From Streptomyces coeruleorubidus (GTDB lineage: Bacteria > Actinomycetota > Actinomycetes > Streptomycetales > Streptomycetaceae): 64,000 nucleotides of DNA. Under the pieces are notes generated by a model, which had not been told where the DNA came from, did no database searches, and worked only from the letters and a program-made list of their open reading frames with translations. The stretch's first letter is position 1; each line of letters opens with the position of its first letter. Below are positions 38,742 to 47,433 of the stretch, piece after piece. Location of the stretch: contig NZ_CP023694.1 in NCBI RefSeq assembly GCF_008705135.1, positions 8,283,001 through 8,347,000 of the forward strand. The letters are read 5' to 3'. The translations under genes and the position numbers were made by a program.

Positions 38742-41696
38742 TCACCAGGCAGCCACGATGTTAGCTGCTGCAGCAAAGTCTGCGTTCTCGATACACTGCC
38801 GAATTTGCCCCTCTTCTGTTTCCCGCCCCAGGGCTGATAGAGCGTCAGCCACTGTGCCGAGGGTGACGGGTAGGTGCGCCGCGAAGGCTTCGGGAAGTTT
38901 CGCCGTGAGCTTGCTGTAGAGAGTGAAGGACTCTGCGGCTGCTTGCAACGCCGCCCCCTCTTCTTCGTGGAGGTACAGTCGGATCCCGGCATAACTGAGA
39001 AGCGTTCTGGCGAGCTCAGAAGTGAAAACGCTATTTGTCTCCGACAGTTTTCGGTAGTGCAGGACCGCCTCATTGGAGACGTCCAGCGCGTCCTGCCGCT
39101 CGCCCACTTTCGCCAGCTGGTACCCGAGATTGCTCAACGACATGGCATAGCGCTCTCCGAAGGCGTCCCAGTTGTCGCTCGCCAGACGCTGGTGGATCTG
39201 TACGGCTTCCCAGGTGGCTGCCACTGCTTCGTGCATGCGCTCTTGGAGGGACAGCCGCACTCCGAGATTGCTCAGCGCGTTGGCGAGGTCCAGCTCGTAA
39301 GCCGCACGGTTGGTACTCGCAAGGGAACGGTTGAGTTCCACAGATTCCTCGGCGTGGGCCAGCGCTTCGTCGTGACGTTCCGCCTCTGCCAGTATTAGTC
39401 CTAGATTGGTGAGGGAATTGGCCAGATCCGGCCCGTACATGTCCCGGTTGGCGTGAACCAGTTGCCGGTAGAAATGGACTGCGGCCTCACCAAAGAAGAC
39501 GGCTTTGTCGAACCACCGAAGTTGCAGCATTTGCGTGCCGAGGGTGTTGGCGGAGTCCGCCAGGCCGGGTAGGGAGTCAGCGGGGTTTTCCTCGTATAGC
39601 GCTTTTCGGATCATGAAGGCCGACATCGAGGCTTCAACAGACTGGCGAAACCTATCGAGCTTCCTCAGGACCATGCTCAAGTTGGCTAAGGATGTGGCAT
39701 AGCGACGCCGGTCGTCCCGTGTCTCTACGTGACGAGATCGGATCTTGACTACTTCTTCCAGGTTGGCTCGTGCCTCCTCTAGGCGCCCTAGTTCCATTAG
39801 GGCGACGCTTTGCTGACTCAGCGCATGGGCGAGATCGCATTCCTCCCCGGTGCGTGTCTCTTCCAGTCGTCGTTGGATCCTGACGGCTTGCTCGGAGGCA
39901 ATCAGGGCGTCGTGGTACCGACCGAGGCCGGAAAGAATGGCCGATTGGTTGCTGAGTGACTCCGAAAGGGAAGGTAGTTGGGCAGCCTGCTCCAGCGCCA
40001 GTCGCCGCCGGATTTTGATCGCCTTCTCAATGGCCGCCAGCGCCTCCTCGTTCCAGCCCGCCTGACCGGCGCTCACGGCCAGCTCGCTGTGCAGGGCGGC
40101 CTGTTCCGCCGGGTCGGAGGTGTTGGCCAAAAGGTAGGAGGTCGTCCTTCTGAGGACCGCAACTCTTCCGGGCGCAAGTTCTGGATATGGCCCGTCGGGA
40201 AAGCATAGCTGGATGCCTTCCAGCACCTGCGGCTCTATCTCGGGGATTTCGGCCAGGGATATGAGCGCAGCACTGCCAGCGGCGACTGCCAGTGCAGGGT
40301 CGTTGAGCAGGATTCCGTTGAGGTGCTCTGCAACGTGGGACCAGCGACCCGGGGATGCTGCTGCGGCCAGGAAGCCGATGGTCCGGGGAGTCCAGGGCGC
40401 GGCGAAGCCTTTTGCGGTCCTTGTGAGCAGCTCCTGGATAGTGGAGGAGGCCCAGGGCTGGGCTGGGTAGTCGGCGTGGTGGCCGGGCAAGGTGAGTGCG
40501 AGAAAGTCTTCCGCGAGTCGGTCTGGGTAGAGGGGTTCCAGTGCGGAGAGATATTCTGTTTCGTTAGGCGGGCTGGGCATCAAGGGCGGATAGCAGTGGA
40601 CGTGATCAGTTGCCACATGTTCAGTGCCGGGGGCAAGGCGCAGGCTGTCGAGTACTTGAATGGCCCGGGCCCAAGGCAGCGCTCCGGTGAGGGCGGCGGT
40701 GAACACTGCCCGTTCCATGGATGCGGGCGGAGTGTGGTGGGTGCGCTGGCCTGGTGTGAGTTCGTGGGTTCCGTCGCCGTAGAGCCGTGCCCAGTGCAGG
40801 TGTTCACGGTCCAGCAAATACAGCGTAAGTCCTTCGGGCGTCTGAGGGGGGCGGCACCCTTGGGCCGAAGCGTCGACGGCGACGAGCGCGGCCATGTGAA
40901 CGGTCAGGGTCAGGCCCATCTCCGGGTTCTCCAGAGGGCTGGGAGACGCGACGTGGGCGACGTCCTGGAGTCCGTAGCAGGCGGCAAAGGCGTTACGGGC
41001 GGTGGTGAACATCTGCAAGCGACCGGCCGGCCCGTCTGGCAGGGGGCGCAACTGTGTGCTGCTTACGTCTACTTGGTGGTTGGCGAGCGTTGCACGGATG
41101 GGTGTCCAGGCCTCTGCGCTGCGGGCGACCAGCAAGATGCGGGTCGGGATCGTGTGGTGGAGCAGTGCGTTGCTGAACAGCCAGGTGAGGTGCGAGAGCG
41201 GCCACTGGTCGGCGTAGTCGACGATCAGCAGGACTCCTGCGGCATCGGTCAGGCTTAGGTCTTCTTGGAGGCTGGGTGATGGCCAGACCAGGCCCGGGCC
41301 ATGGAGAGCGGTGACGGCCTTCCAGCCGAGTACCGCAGATTCCGCCGCCAGTTGGTCCGCCAGTCGGGTCTTTCCCTGCCCGCCGGGCCCATAGAGCCAG
41401 CGTACAGCGAGGCGCGATTCCTTGTCCCGCCACTCGCGTAGTTGGGCGAGTTCGTCCTGACGTCCGGTAAAGTCGACGACTTGGAAGTGGGCATTCAGCA
41501 TGCGACTGGGCAGTTCACGTAGGAACTTGGCATCGGTTACAGGTGGGGGCTTCCGGTTCGCCAGAAGGTACACGGGCACACCATCGCCGAAGACGTGGAT
41601 ATCAGCGCCCTGCACCCCGTAACCGACACCACTCTCCACCCTGACGCTCTGCTGCGATGCGATGGGCTGGCGGCCCTTGTCCTTCTCGAACCTCAC
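38742..41696 (-). CDS. STAND-type NTPase with C-terminal TPR array
   Basis: This 984-residue protein has an N-terminal short motif (residues 16-35), then a TGRQDELAQL segment that opens a STAND/NACHT-like NTPase. Walker A is GPGGQGKT (103-110) and Walker B is LLIVDYAD. A helical middle region follows, then at least nine tetratricopeptide repeats from about residue 540 to 960 with A-x-x-L-x-x-LG-x-x-DA-type spacing. Such proteins are NLR-like sensors in biological conflict systems. The GTG start overlaps the stop of the small membrane protein, so the two are coupled. The N-terminal motif recurs in that partner. Confidence 0.86.
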   Translation of the reverse strand: MRFEKDKGRQPIASQQSVRVESGVGYGVQGADIHVFGDGVPVYLLANRKPPPVTDAKFLRELPSRMLNAHFQVVDFTGRQDELAQLREWRDKESRLAVRWLYGPGGQGKTRLADQLAAESAVLGWKAVTALHGPGLVWPSPSLQEDLSLTDAAGVLLIVDYADQWPLSHLTWLFSNALLHHTIPTRILLVARSAEAWTPIRATLANHQVDVSSTQLRPLPDGPAGRLQMFTTARNAFAACYGLQDVAHVASPSPLENPEMGLTLTVHMAALVAVDASAQGCRPPQTPEGLTLYLLDREHLHWARLYGDGTHELTPGQRTHHTPPASMERAVFTAALTGALPWARAIQVLDSLRLAPGTEHVATDHVHCYPPLMPSPPNETEYLSALEPLYPDRLAEDFLALTLPGHHADYPAQPWASSTIQELLTRTAKGFAAPWTPRTIGFLAAAASPGRWSHVAEHLNGILLNDPALAVAAGSAALISLAEIPEIEPQVLEGIQLCFPDGPYPELAPGRVAVLRRTTSYLLANTSDPAEQAALHSELAVSAGQAGWNEEALAAIEKAIKIRRRLALEQAAQLPSLSESLSNQSAILSGLGRYHDALIASEQAVRIQRRLEETRTGEECDLAHALSQQSVALMELGRLEEARANLEEVVKIRSRHVETRDDRRRYATSLANLSMVLRKLDRFRQSVEASMSAFMIRKALYEENPADSLPGLADSANTLGTQMLQLRWFDKAVFFGEAAVHFYRQLVHANRDMYGPDLANSLTNLGLILAEAERHDEALAHAEESVELNRSLASTNRAAYELDLANALSNLGVRLSLQERMHEAVAATWEAVQIHQRLASDNWDAFGERYAMSLSNLGYQLAKVGERQDALDVSNEAVLHYRKLSETNSVFTSELARTLLSYAGIRLYLHEEEGAALQAAAESFTLYSKLTAKLPEAFAAHLPVTLGTVADALSALGRETEEGQIRQCIENADFAAAANIVAAW

Positions 41697-42070
41697 CGGT
41701 TGCCGTCTCCCTCATCACCGCTCAGGCTCCTAGGTGGAGGTGGGAGCGTCGCCCCTGTGGCGCCCGTTTCGTAGTGGCTGACATTTCCATTCATTGACGC
41801 ATAACCGGCACCGCCCCTAATCACGATGCTCTGGTATTGGTGCGACCGCCCGCGGCCACCATCCCCGGATGGGTCAGGCTCAGGTGGCCGAATTTCCCGC
41901 CGAACCCCAAGCATGGAAATAACCAGACCTGCCAAGGCAACGAACAACGCTAGAACACTAGCAATCTTGTCTGCCTTGTCCCAGCCGACCACGATCAAAT
42001 AGGCCGCCAAGGACGCGGTTGCGGCACCTGCCGCTGCGCCACCGACCCAAGCCTGAACCCGCCCCGTCAT
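41693..42070 (-). CDS. Two-helix membrane protein paired with the STAND gene
   Basis: This 125-residue protein has two membrane helices (about 8-29 and 35-56) and a basic VRREIRPPE turn. A soluble tail follows with the motif QSIVIRGGAGYASMNGNVSH (80-99) and a Pro/Ser/acidic end. The motif aligns without gaps to residues 16-35 of the STAND protein. The frame stays open into the right IS copy, but the ATG at 42070 is preferred because upstream codons belong to IS sequence. The small size, membrane helices and shared motif suggest a membrane-acting effector or anchor switched on by the STAND protein. This is inference. Confidence 0.7.
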   Translation of the reverse strand: MTGRVQAWVGGAAAGAATASLAAYLIVVGWDKADKIASVLALFVALAGLVISMLGVRREIRPPEPDPSGDGGRGRSHQYQSIVIRGGAGYASMNGNVSHYETGATGATLPPPPRSLSGDEGDGNR

Positions 42071-42121
42071 ACAGTCATGGTTCCCAGACACCGGCGAGCT
42101 GCAACCTCTCCCGCGGGCGCA

Positions 42122-42997
42122 GTGAGCTTCTTCGAGCTGGCCACCGATCATGTGACGTCCACCATGGGCAACGAACGAGGCTCTCGGGGTGTTGATCGAG
42201 ATGTCTGACGTCTCAATCATGTTGCTCGGGGGCCTCGTTGGTCATCTATCTTGCCGCGCTCGACCTGCCGCATGCGCCCGTGGAGTGGGTGACGATGCTG
42301 ATCGTCACCCGTGAGGGCGACGGGCGCTGCAAGCTGCGCCCGTCGCAGCGTGCGATGGTGGTACTGGTGTACCTGCGCGAGCACACCACCCTGGCGAAGA
42401 TCGCTGCCGGGTTCGGGATCAGCGAGGCCACCGCCCACGCCTACACCGGGGCAGTCATCGACCTGCTCGCCGACCACGCGCCGGGTCTGCTGAAGGTCCT
42501 GCGCGAGACCGACGCGGACTTCGTCCTGCTGGACGGCACCCTCGCCGAGTGCGACCGGGTCGGCGACGGACGAGCCGACTACTCCCATAAGCACCGCCGA
42601 CACGGCGTGAACGTGCAGGTGGTTACCGATCCGGACGGCCGGCTGCTGTGGCTCTCACCCGCGCTCCCGGGCAGGGCCCATGGCCTGACCGCTGCCCGCA
42701 CCCACCGGATCATCCGCATGTGCGAGCGCCAGGGCGTGCCCATCCTGGCCGACCTTGCCTAGCAGGGCGGCGGCCTCTGGCTGACCACGGCCATCAAGCG
42801 CAGGCCCCTGCAGGAACTCACGCTCACCGAGAAGACCGTCAACCGGGCCTTGGCCGCGGCACGGGCACCGGTCGAGCGCGGCGTCGCGCGCCTGAAGTCC
42901 TGGCGCATCTTCCGCAGGTCCCGGTGCAGTCCAAACCGCATGACGTCAATTGCCAAGGCCGTCCTCACCCTGGAGCGCCAACGCTGAAGAGGCTCAC
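42122..42997 (+). mobile_element. IS5-type insertion sequence, right copy
   Basis: It starts at the same terminal repeat as the left copy and ends GAAGAGGCTCAC, which differs from the perfect repeat by one base. Orientation is opposite to the left copy. Coding content is the same, including both lesions. Confidence 0.85.
42238..42987 (+). pseudogene. IS5-family transposase, inactive right copy
   Basis: It has the same 250-codon frame as the left copy, with the TAG at 42760-42762 and Gly in place of the second catalytic Asp. The translated parts are identical, showing recent duplication, gene conversion or transposition in trans of an already defective element. Confidence 0.85.
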
Positions 42998-43359
42998 TGA
43001 GTAGGAGAGAAGCTCCTACCACGTCGCATGGCCGCGGATGACTGGCTGTTCTGTCGTAATCCGACCCGATCTGCTGGAATTCTGGCCGAACGCGCGTCCG
43101 CACCCGCCGTCTTCCGGGGCTTCGTCATGCGCCTTGGGTGTGACGGAGAGGAGAAGTGACGCGGAGTCTCATGGGCGGTTGAACTTTGGTTGCCCAAACC
43201 GCTCAAGCATGCGTCAGTAGCGAGTGGATCTCGGCCAACAGTGGTGGCGATCACGTCAAATCCGGCGTGTCGCCCATGCCTGCGACTGCTCGATCGATAG
43301 ACCTTCTCTCGACCATGCATTCGAATCATCGATTCGGATCACATAGTTCGGGGGTTTCG
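42998..43359. other. Intergenic region between right IS copy and nuclease gene
   Basis: No gene is seen. A small dyad (TAGGAG-agaag-CTCCTA) lies at about 43001-43017 next to the IS end. The promoter of the nuclease gene is expected near 43200-43340, where AT content rises. Confidence 0.35.
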
Positions 43360-44769
43360 ATGCACATACCGTGGCTCAGGAGCGTTGGCAGACAGGCGCT
43401 CACCATGGCGACCGCGGTCGCTCTGCTGTCGGCGGTGCCGTCCATGGCGCAGGCAGACGCGTCGGCTGATCTTGAGGTTGAGTCGTACGTCCTGCCGATT
43501 GGCTCGGCCACGCCATCGCTCGAGGAGTTGCAGAGCGAGGGCGGCATGGAACGTCTGCGGGACATTGCCCGGAACGCGGAGCCGATCGCGCAGTTGCCGC
43601 ACGAGACGGTGGGGCCTGCGGCGTCGTACGCGCGACTGGCAACTCAGCCCTCCCGCACCGCACCTGTCAGTGCAACCCCCTCGCCGACGCCCATGATCGC
43701 GGCCCCGGAACCGGCCCGCACAATGACGCTCGACGAGTGCAAGAAGGGCCTGGGCACCACCAACAGGTTTTACTTCACGTCCCGGTTCGCGGCCTGTTCG
43801 GGTGCTTCGTTCGTACAGACCTGGCTCGTCAATGGCAGGCCCTCCGGCGTGAGCATGTTCAACGTCCGGGTCGTGGGAACGATCGCCAAGAACAGCCGCA
43901 CGATCAACTTCAAGTACTACTTCACCGACATGGAATCGGAGGGCACCACCGAGGCACCAGCGATGAAGATCGATACCAAGGGGAAGATACCCAACAGTTG
44001 GCCGTCCACGGTTCGCTACACCCGGGGCGGCAGCATGCCCGGAACGAAGACCTTCGCCGAACTCAAGGTGCTGCGCGCGTTCAACGAAACCATCAACGCC
44101 AAGCCCGGCCAGGGGAGCGGCGGCACAACGGATCTGATCGCCGCCATCTACCAGCCGTCCATCACCATCACACCGCCACCCAACGCCAAGCTCACCGGCG
44201 ATCTCAAGGGCGACCTGTTCTTCCTGCCGCCGCGCTGGGACGCCGCGAAGTACCTTGCGAACTCCACCGGCGGCGGCAAGCCTGACAAGAGGGGCGCAGC
44301 CTCTTTCGCCTACATCGGAATGCTGAGTTACAGCACGAAGGCCGGCGCCAAGGAGCGTGCGGTGGCTCAGCACATCAAGACGGCGTTCACCAAGCCGGCG
44401 GACACGAAGCCGTACATGTCAGCGAAGAAGGTGCCTGGTCAGACGCCCGATCAGCCGCTGCACCGAACGGTCAACAAGACGCGCAAGGACGACAACCGCA
44501 AGGCGGCGGTCAAGCAGTGCAAGCGATACTGGGGCGCCAACTACACGCACGGTGGCACTCGGGAGTGCGACGAGTACCCCTTCGCCACCACCTATGAGGG
44601 CGCGGCGGAGCACGACTACGACGCGGACGCGAAGAAGTTCAACTTCTCTGTGAAACCGATCGCAGAGGAAGACAACGGTGCGGGCGGCAACCTGCTCATC
44701 AGCTTCTACGCCAAGAACCGGATCATCGACGGAATGGAAGACGGCTTCATCGTGAAGATCGTCTCCTGA
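43360..44769 (+). CDS. Secreted NucA/NucB-type deoxyribonuclease domain protein
   Basis: This 469-residue protein has a signal peptide (about 1-35), a long N-terminal region rich in Thr, Pro and Ala, a central beta-rich segment and a C-terminal NucA/NucB nuclease domain. The signature is RECDEYPFA (Cys403 to Phe408 in CDEYPF) followed by the TYEGA segment; a late asparagine-containing EEDNGAGG matches the active-site region. NucB is a sporulation-associated extracellular DNase of Bacillus; actinomycete members are larger. The ATG at 43360 follows GGGGG. Role may be DNA scavenging or competition. A 12-bp hairpin terminator follows. Confidence 0.85.
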   Translation: MHIPWLRSVGRQALTMATAVALLSAVPSMAQADASADLEVESYVLPIGSATPSLEELQSEGGMERLRDIARNAEPIAQLPHETVGPAASYARLATQPSRTAPVSATPSPTPMIAAPEPARTMTLDECKKGLGTTNRFYFTSRFAACSGASFVQTWLVNGRPSGVSMFNVRVVGTIAKNSRTINFKYYFTDMESEGTTEAPAMKIDTKGKIPNSWPSTVRYTRGGSMPGTKTFAELKVLRAFNETINAKPGQGSGGTTDLIAAIYQPSITITPPPNAKLTGDLKGDLFFLPPRWDAAKYLANSTGGGKPDKRGAASFAYIGMLSYSTKAGAKERAVAQHIKTAFTKPADTKPYMSAKKVPGQTPDQPLHRTVNKTRKDDNRKAAVKQCKRYWGANYTHGGTRECDEYPFATTYEGAAEHDYDADAKKFNFSVKPIAEEDNGAGGNLLISFYAKNRIIDGMEDGFIVKIVS

Positions 44770-44778
44770 CGTGCCGAC

Positions 44779-44805
44779 GGCGGGGTGCGGAGGCCGCACC
44801 CCGCC
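44779..44805. terminator. Bidirectional hairpin between convergent genes
   Basis: A perfect 12-bp stem (GGCGGGGTGCGG and complement) with a 3-base loop lies between the nuclease gene and the convergent hypothetical gene. Confidence 0.75.
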
Positions 44806-44816
44806 CTTGACCGTGT

Positions 44817-45284
44817 TCAGGCCGTCGCGGGCCAGAACTGCACAAGGTACTTCTCCACGCCTTCGCCCGTACCTTCCTGCTCCGACAGTGCGGCAGCCTC
44901 CCTGCGCCCAGCACAGCTCACCCGCACCCGCCAGGAACCCCCCGAGTCGGCAAGCGTGATCACGTCATCGGCGCGCCCCAAGCCCATGGACCATACGGCC
45001 ACTTCACCACTGGTCGACTCGAAGTCGGCCTCAGCCTGCTCGTCCCACCGCGAAGAATCCTGCGTGGGCGGCTCCCCGTTCCACACCTCCACGGTGACCG
45101 CAGCGGTGTGCGTGTGGCCACCGCTGTAGATGTCGAAACGCCCCGGAAAGGCATTCAGGAACACGCCCTGCGCGAAGTCGTCAGGGAACGGGACGGGCAG
45201 ATCACCGTCATCGGACTCCTGAAACCCAAAGCCGTGATACTCCACATCCGCATCAAGGTGTTGCTGCCGGACAAGCTCGGCCAT
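44817..45284 (-). CDS. Hypothetical soluble protein, 155 residues
   Basis: This acidic protein has no signal peptide or membrane helix. Its centre is beta-rich (FDIYSGGHTHTAAVTVEVW, SGEVAVWSMGLGRADDV). The ATG at 45284 has AAGGGGG upstream. It converges on the secreted nuclease gene with a shared terminator, so it is not a co-transcribed immunity protein, though its acidity would suit a nuclease inhibitor. No family is recognised. Confidence 0.65.
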   Translation of the reverse strand: MAELVRQQHLDADVEYHGFGFQESDDGDLPVPFPDDFAQGVFLNAFPGRFDIYSGGHTHTAAVTVEVWNGEPPTQDSSRWDEQAEADFESTSGEVAVWSMGLGRADDVITLADSGGSWRVRVSCAGRREAAALSEQEGTGEGVEKYLVQFWPATA

Positions 45285-45407
45285 GGAGCCCCCTTGGCAT
45301 GACAAACGACTGGTCATCCCCCTGATCCTAAGTCGCCACTTCAGAGAGCACACAGGCATTGGCTTCCGGACCGGTGGGGCAGCCCGTCCCTGCCCCAGCA
45401 CGAGATG

Positions 45408-45672
45408 GCTGGTCTTGACTCCCGAAACCTACCTGCGGAGGCGCGGCATCAAGACCGCGATTCCTGAGGGGATCGACCAGTTCAACGGCCGCGTCCGGCG
45501 CGGCGACAGTCGCTGCTGGCTCGACTGGGCCGCCTACCGGCGCCGCAACGTCGTCGAGCGCTGCTTCAACAAGCTCAAGCACAACAAAGCCCTGGCCACC
45601 CGCTACGGCAAACGCGCCCGCTACTACTAGGCCCTGGTCATTATCGCCCGCCTGCAACTATGGCTGCCCTGA
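45408..45672 (+). pseudogene. Transposase C-terminal remnant (IS5-like)
   Basis: Only the last part of a DDE transposase remains. YLRRRGIKTAIPEG, then YRRRNVVERCFNKLKHNKALATRYGKRARYY with the catalytic Glu of VVER, an in-frame TAG at 45628-45630 and the residual ALVIIARLQLWLP. It is a different IS lineage from the 876-bp pair. Confidence 0.78.
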
Positions 45673-45794
45673 CATGGCGCTCGACCTAGGGGCGTGTCGG
45701 CCCAGCCCCGTAGCGCATTCGCCGTCTCACTGCGCATCCGAGTCCGTGATCTTATGCTGACATAGGCTGGAGACGACCTGGGGGGGTATGTCTG

Positions 45795-46565
45795 ATGAAG
45801 GCAGCAGGCCGGGGAAAGTCCGTATTGAAGTCGGGGGTCAAACGACTCTTGGGACGTGCTGGATTCGACATCGTGCGCAGCACCAACAACCTGGGGGGCG
45901 TCGACGACTTCATCCCGTTCGAGGCGACGATGCGGGCTGCACGGGCGGCCGGTCTGTCGGTCGGTGACTACATCGACGAGGTCATGAACGGGACGCCTGG
46001 CGCCACCCAGTCCACCATCGATGAACTGCGCGCTCTCGGCGTCTTCGCGGCCAGCCCGGACACGGTGCTGGAGATCGGCCCCGGATCCGGGCGGTACCTG
46101 GAGAAGACACTGAAGGAGTGTGCACCAGACCGCTACGAGATCTACGAGACGGCAGCGCCTTGGGCCAACTACCTGGTGGACACCTTCAGCGTGGTCGCCC
46201 AACCGACCGCAGGAAGCAGTCTCGCCCCGACACCCGACGGCAGCATCGACCTCGTTCACGCCCATAAGGTCTTCAACACCGTGACCTTCCTCGGCGCCTC
46301 CCGCTACTTCTTCGAGATGGCACGCGTCACGCGACCCGGTGGTCGGATCGTCTTCGACGTCATGACAGAGACCTGCCTGGATCCGGCCGCGGTACGCGCC
46401 TGGGCGACGCAGGGCGGCGCGGGGCACGACTCCTACCCAGCCGCCATGCCACGCCAGACATGCGTGGACCTCTTCGCGACCCTCGGCTGCAGCCTGGATG
46501 CCAGCTTCCTGACGCCCATGGGCGTCGCCTCCACGGAGGTGCTTGTCTTCGCAAAGGGGGCTTGA
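45795..46565 (+). CDS. Class I SAM-dependent methyltransferase
   Basis: This 256-residue protein has a basic N-terminal helix region, a helical lid and the SAM-binding motif VLEIGPGSGRYLEKTL at about residues 91-106. IDLVHAHKVF is motif IV-like. The family resembles methyltransferases of glycan or small-molecule pathways, but the substrate cannot be inferred. It is a single gene at the right edge of the accessory island, with a G-rich site before the ATG. Confidence 0.78.
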   Translation: MKAAGRGKSVLKSGVKRLLGRAGFDIVRSTNNLGGVDDFIPFEATMRAARAAGLSVGDYIDEVMNGTPGATQSTIDELRALGVFAASPDTVLEIGPGSGRYLEKTLKECAPDRYEIYETAAPWANYLVDTFSVVAQPTAGSSLAPTPDGSIDLVHAHKVFNTVTFLGASRYFFEMARVTRPGGRIVFDVMTETCLDPAAVRAWATQGGAGHDSYPAAMPRQTCVDLFATLGCSLDASFLTPMGVASTEVLVFAKGA

Positions 46566-46682
46566 ACCCTCTGGAGGCTTCCGCTTGCCAATGGGCGGGG
46601 CTGTGGGGTGGAACAGGGTTCCTGGCCGGGTGAACACTGTGCCCGCGCGAAGACCAGCGCCTCCTGTGGTGGTGGCGGTCGG

Positions 46683-47042
46683 TCAGTGCGTGTCGCGGAT
46701 GCCGAGACGCAGGTGTTCGATGTGGTGGACGGCCTGGTCGAGGAGTTGGGCGACATGGTCGTCGTGGAGGCGGTAGACGATCCGGCGGCCGACGCGCTCT
46801 CCGGTGACCAGGCCCAGGGCGCGCAGCAGGCGCAGCTGGTGGGAGACGGCGGACTGCTCCATGCCTACGGCGGCGGCGAGTTCGGTCACCGAGTGGGGGG
46901 CGTGCCGCAGGGTGGTCAGGATCCGTAGGCGGGACGGTGTGCCCAGTGCCTGGAGGGTCGTGGCGACGGAAGCCGCCGTCACGTCGTCGAGGCGGGCGGC
47001 CGCGATGACGTCGCGGCCGCCCGGTGCCTCACCGGCGTGCAC
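46683..47042 (-). CDS. ArsR/SmtB-family metal-sensing repressor
   Basis: This 119-residue winged-helix protein has the recognition helix region MEQSAVSHQLRLLRALGLV and a wing ending GRRIVYRLHDDH. The last helix has D-x-H-x10-H-x2-H (DDHVAQLLDQAVHHIEH), the alpha-5 zinc/nickel/cobalt site of the SmtB/NmtR type. It lies last in the Zur-like operon and its GTG overlaps the ferredoxin-like gene by 14 bases. A shorter start at 46985 is possible. Confidence 0.85.
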   Translation of the reverse strand: MHAGEAPGGRDVIAAARLDDVTAASVATTLQALGTPSRLRILTTLRHAPHSVTELAAAVGMEQSAVSHQLRLLRALGLVTGERVGRRIVYRLHDDHVAQLLDQAVHHIEHLRLGIRDTH

Positions 47043-47433
47043 GGTTCCGGGTCTGGCGGGGCGGGCGGAAGAACTGCAGGGCCAGGGCGGCCGGGGGGTC
47101 GGCGACGCCCGGTCCGCCGTCGGCCGCCCAGCGCACCAGTTCCTCCGTGCAGTCGTCGTCCATGGCGAAGCCGATCCAGGCGGCCCGGCCCCCGGCCCGG
47201 CGTCCGGCGGCGGAGGGCTGGACGACGATGACGTTGGCGTGGTCGCAGGGCCCGAGGCAGTCGGTCGTACGGACGGTGAAGCGTCCGCCGGAGGCGAGGG
47301 CGCTGGCGCGCAGCAGGTCCAGCTGGCCCGCGTGGTCGAAGCCCCGGTGTTTGCGCCGGTTGCCGCAGCAGCACCCCCGGCAGACCACCAGCGTGCACGG
47401 CCGGTCCGCCGCGCGGATCACGGAGCGGTTCAC
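47029..47433 (-). CDS. (2Fe-2S) ferredoxin-like, thioredoxin-fold protein
   Basis: This 134-residue protein has CRGCCCGNRRKH near the N-terminus and DCLGPCDHANV later. These Cys groups match the thioredoxin-like 2Fe-2S ferredoxin family (CobW-linked in actinomycetes). It may carry electrons or bind metal in the metallochaperone pathway. The GTG start overlaps the stop of the WD40 gene (GTGA), so it is translated as part of the operon. Confidence 0.82.
   Translation of the reverse strand: MNRSVIRAADRPCTLVVCRGCCCGNRRKHRGFDHAGQLDLLRASALASGGRFTVRTTDCLGPCDHANVIVVQPSAAGRRAGGRAAWIGFAMDDDCTEELVRWAADGGPGVADPPAALALQFFRPPRQTRNRARR

Larger units (their letters stand above)
37804..42997. repeat. Inverted pair of 876-bp insertion sequences flanking a two-gene cargo
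   Basis: The elements at 37804-38679 and 42122-42997 are inverted copies of equal length that appear identical except for one base in an end repeat of the right copy. They bracket about 3.4 kb carrying the STAND-TPR gene and its small membrane partner. The layout is that of a composite transposon or of a segment able to invert by recombination. No direct target duplication is visible at either copy or at the outer ends. Confidence 0.8.

Noticed and set aside
44817..45284. Hypothetical gene as immunity protein for the secreted nuclease
   Set aside because: It is convergent and separated by a strong bidirectional terminator, unlike toxin-immunity pairs, and has no known inhibitor fold.
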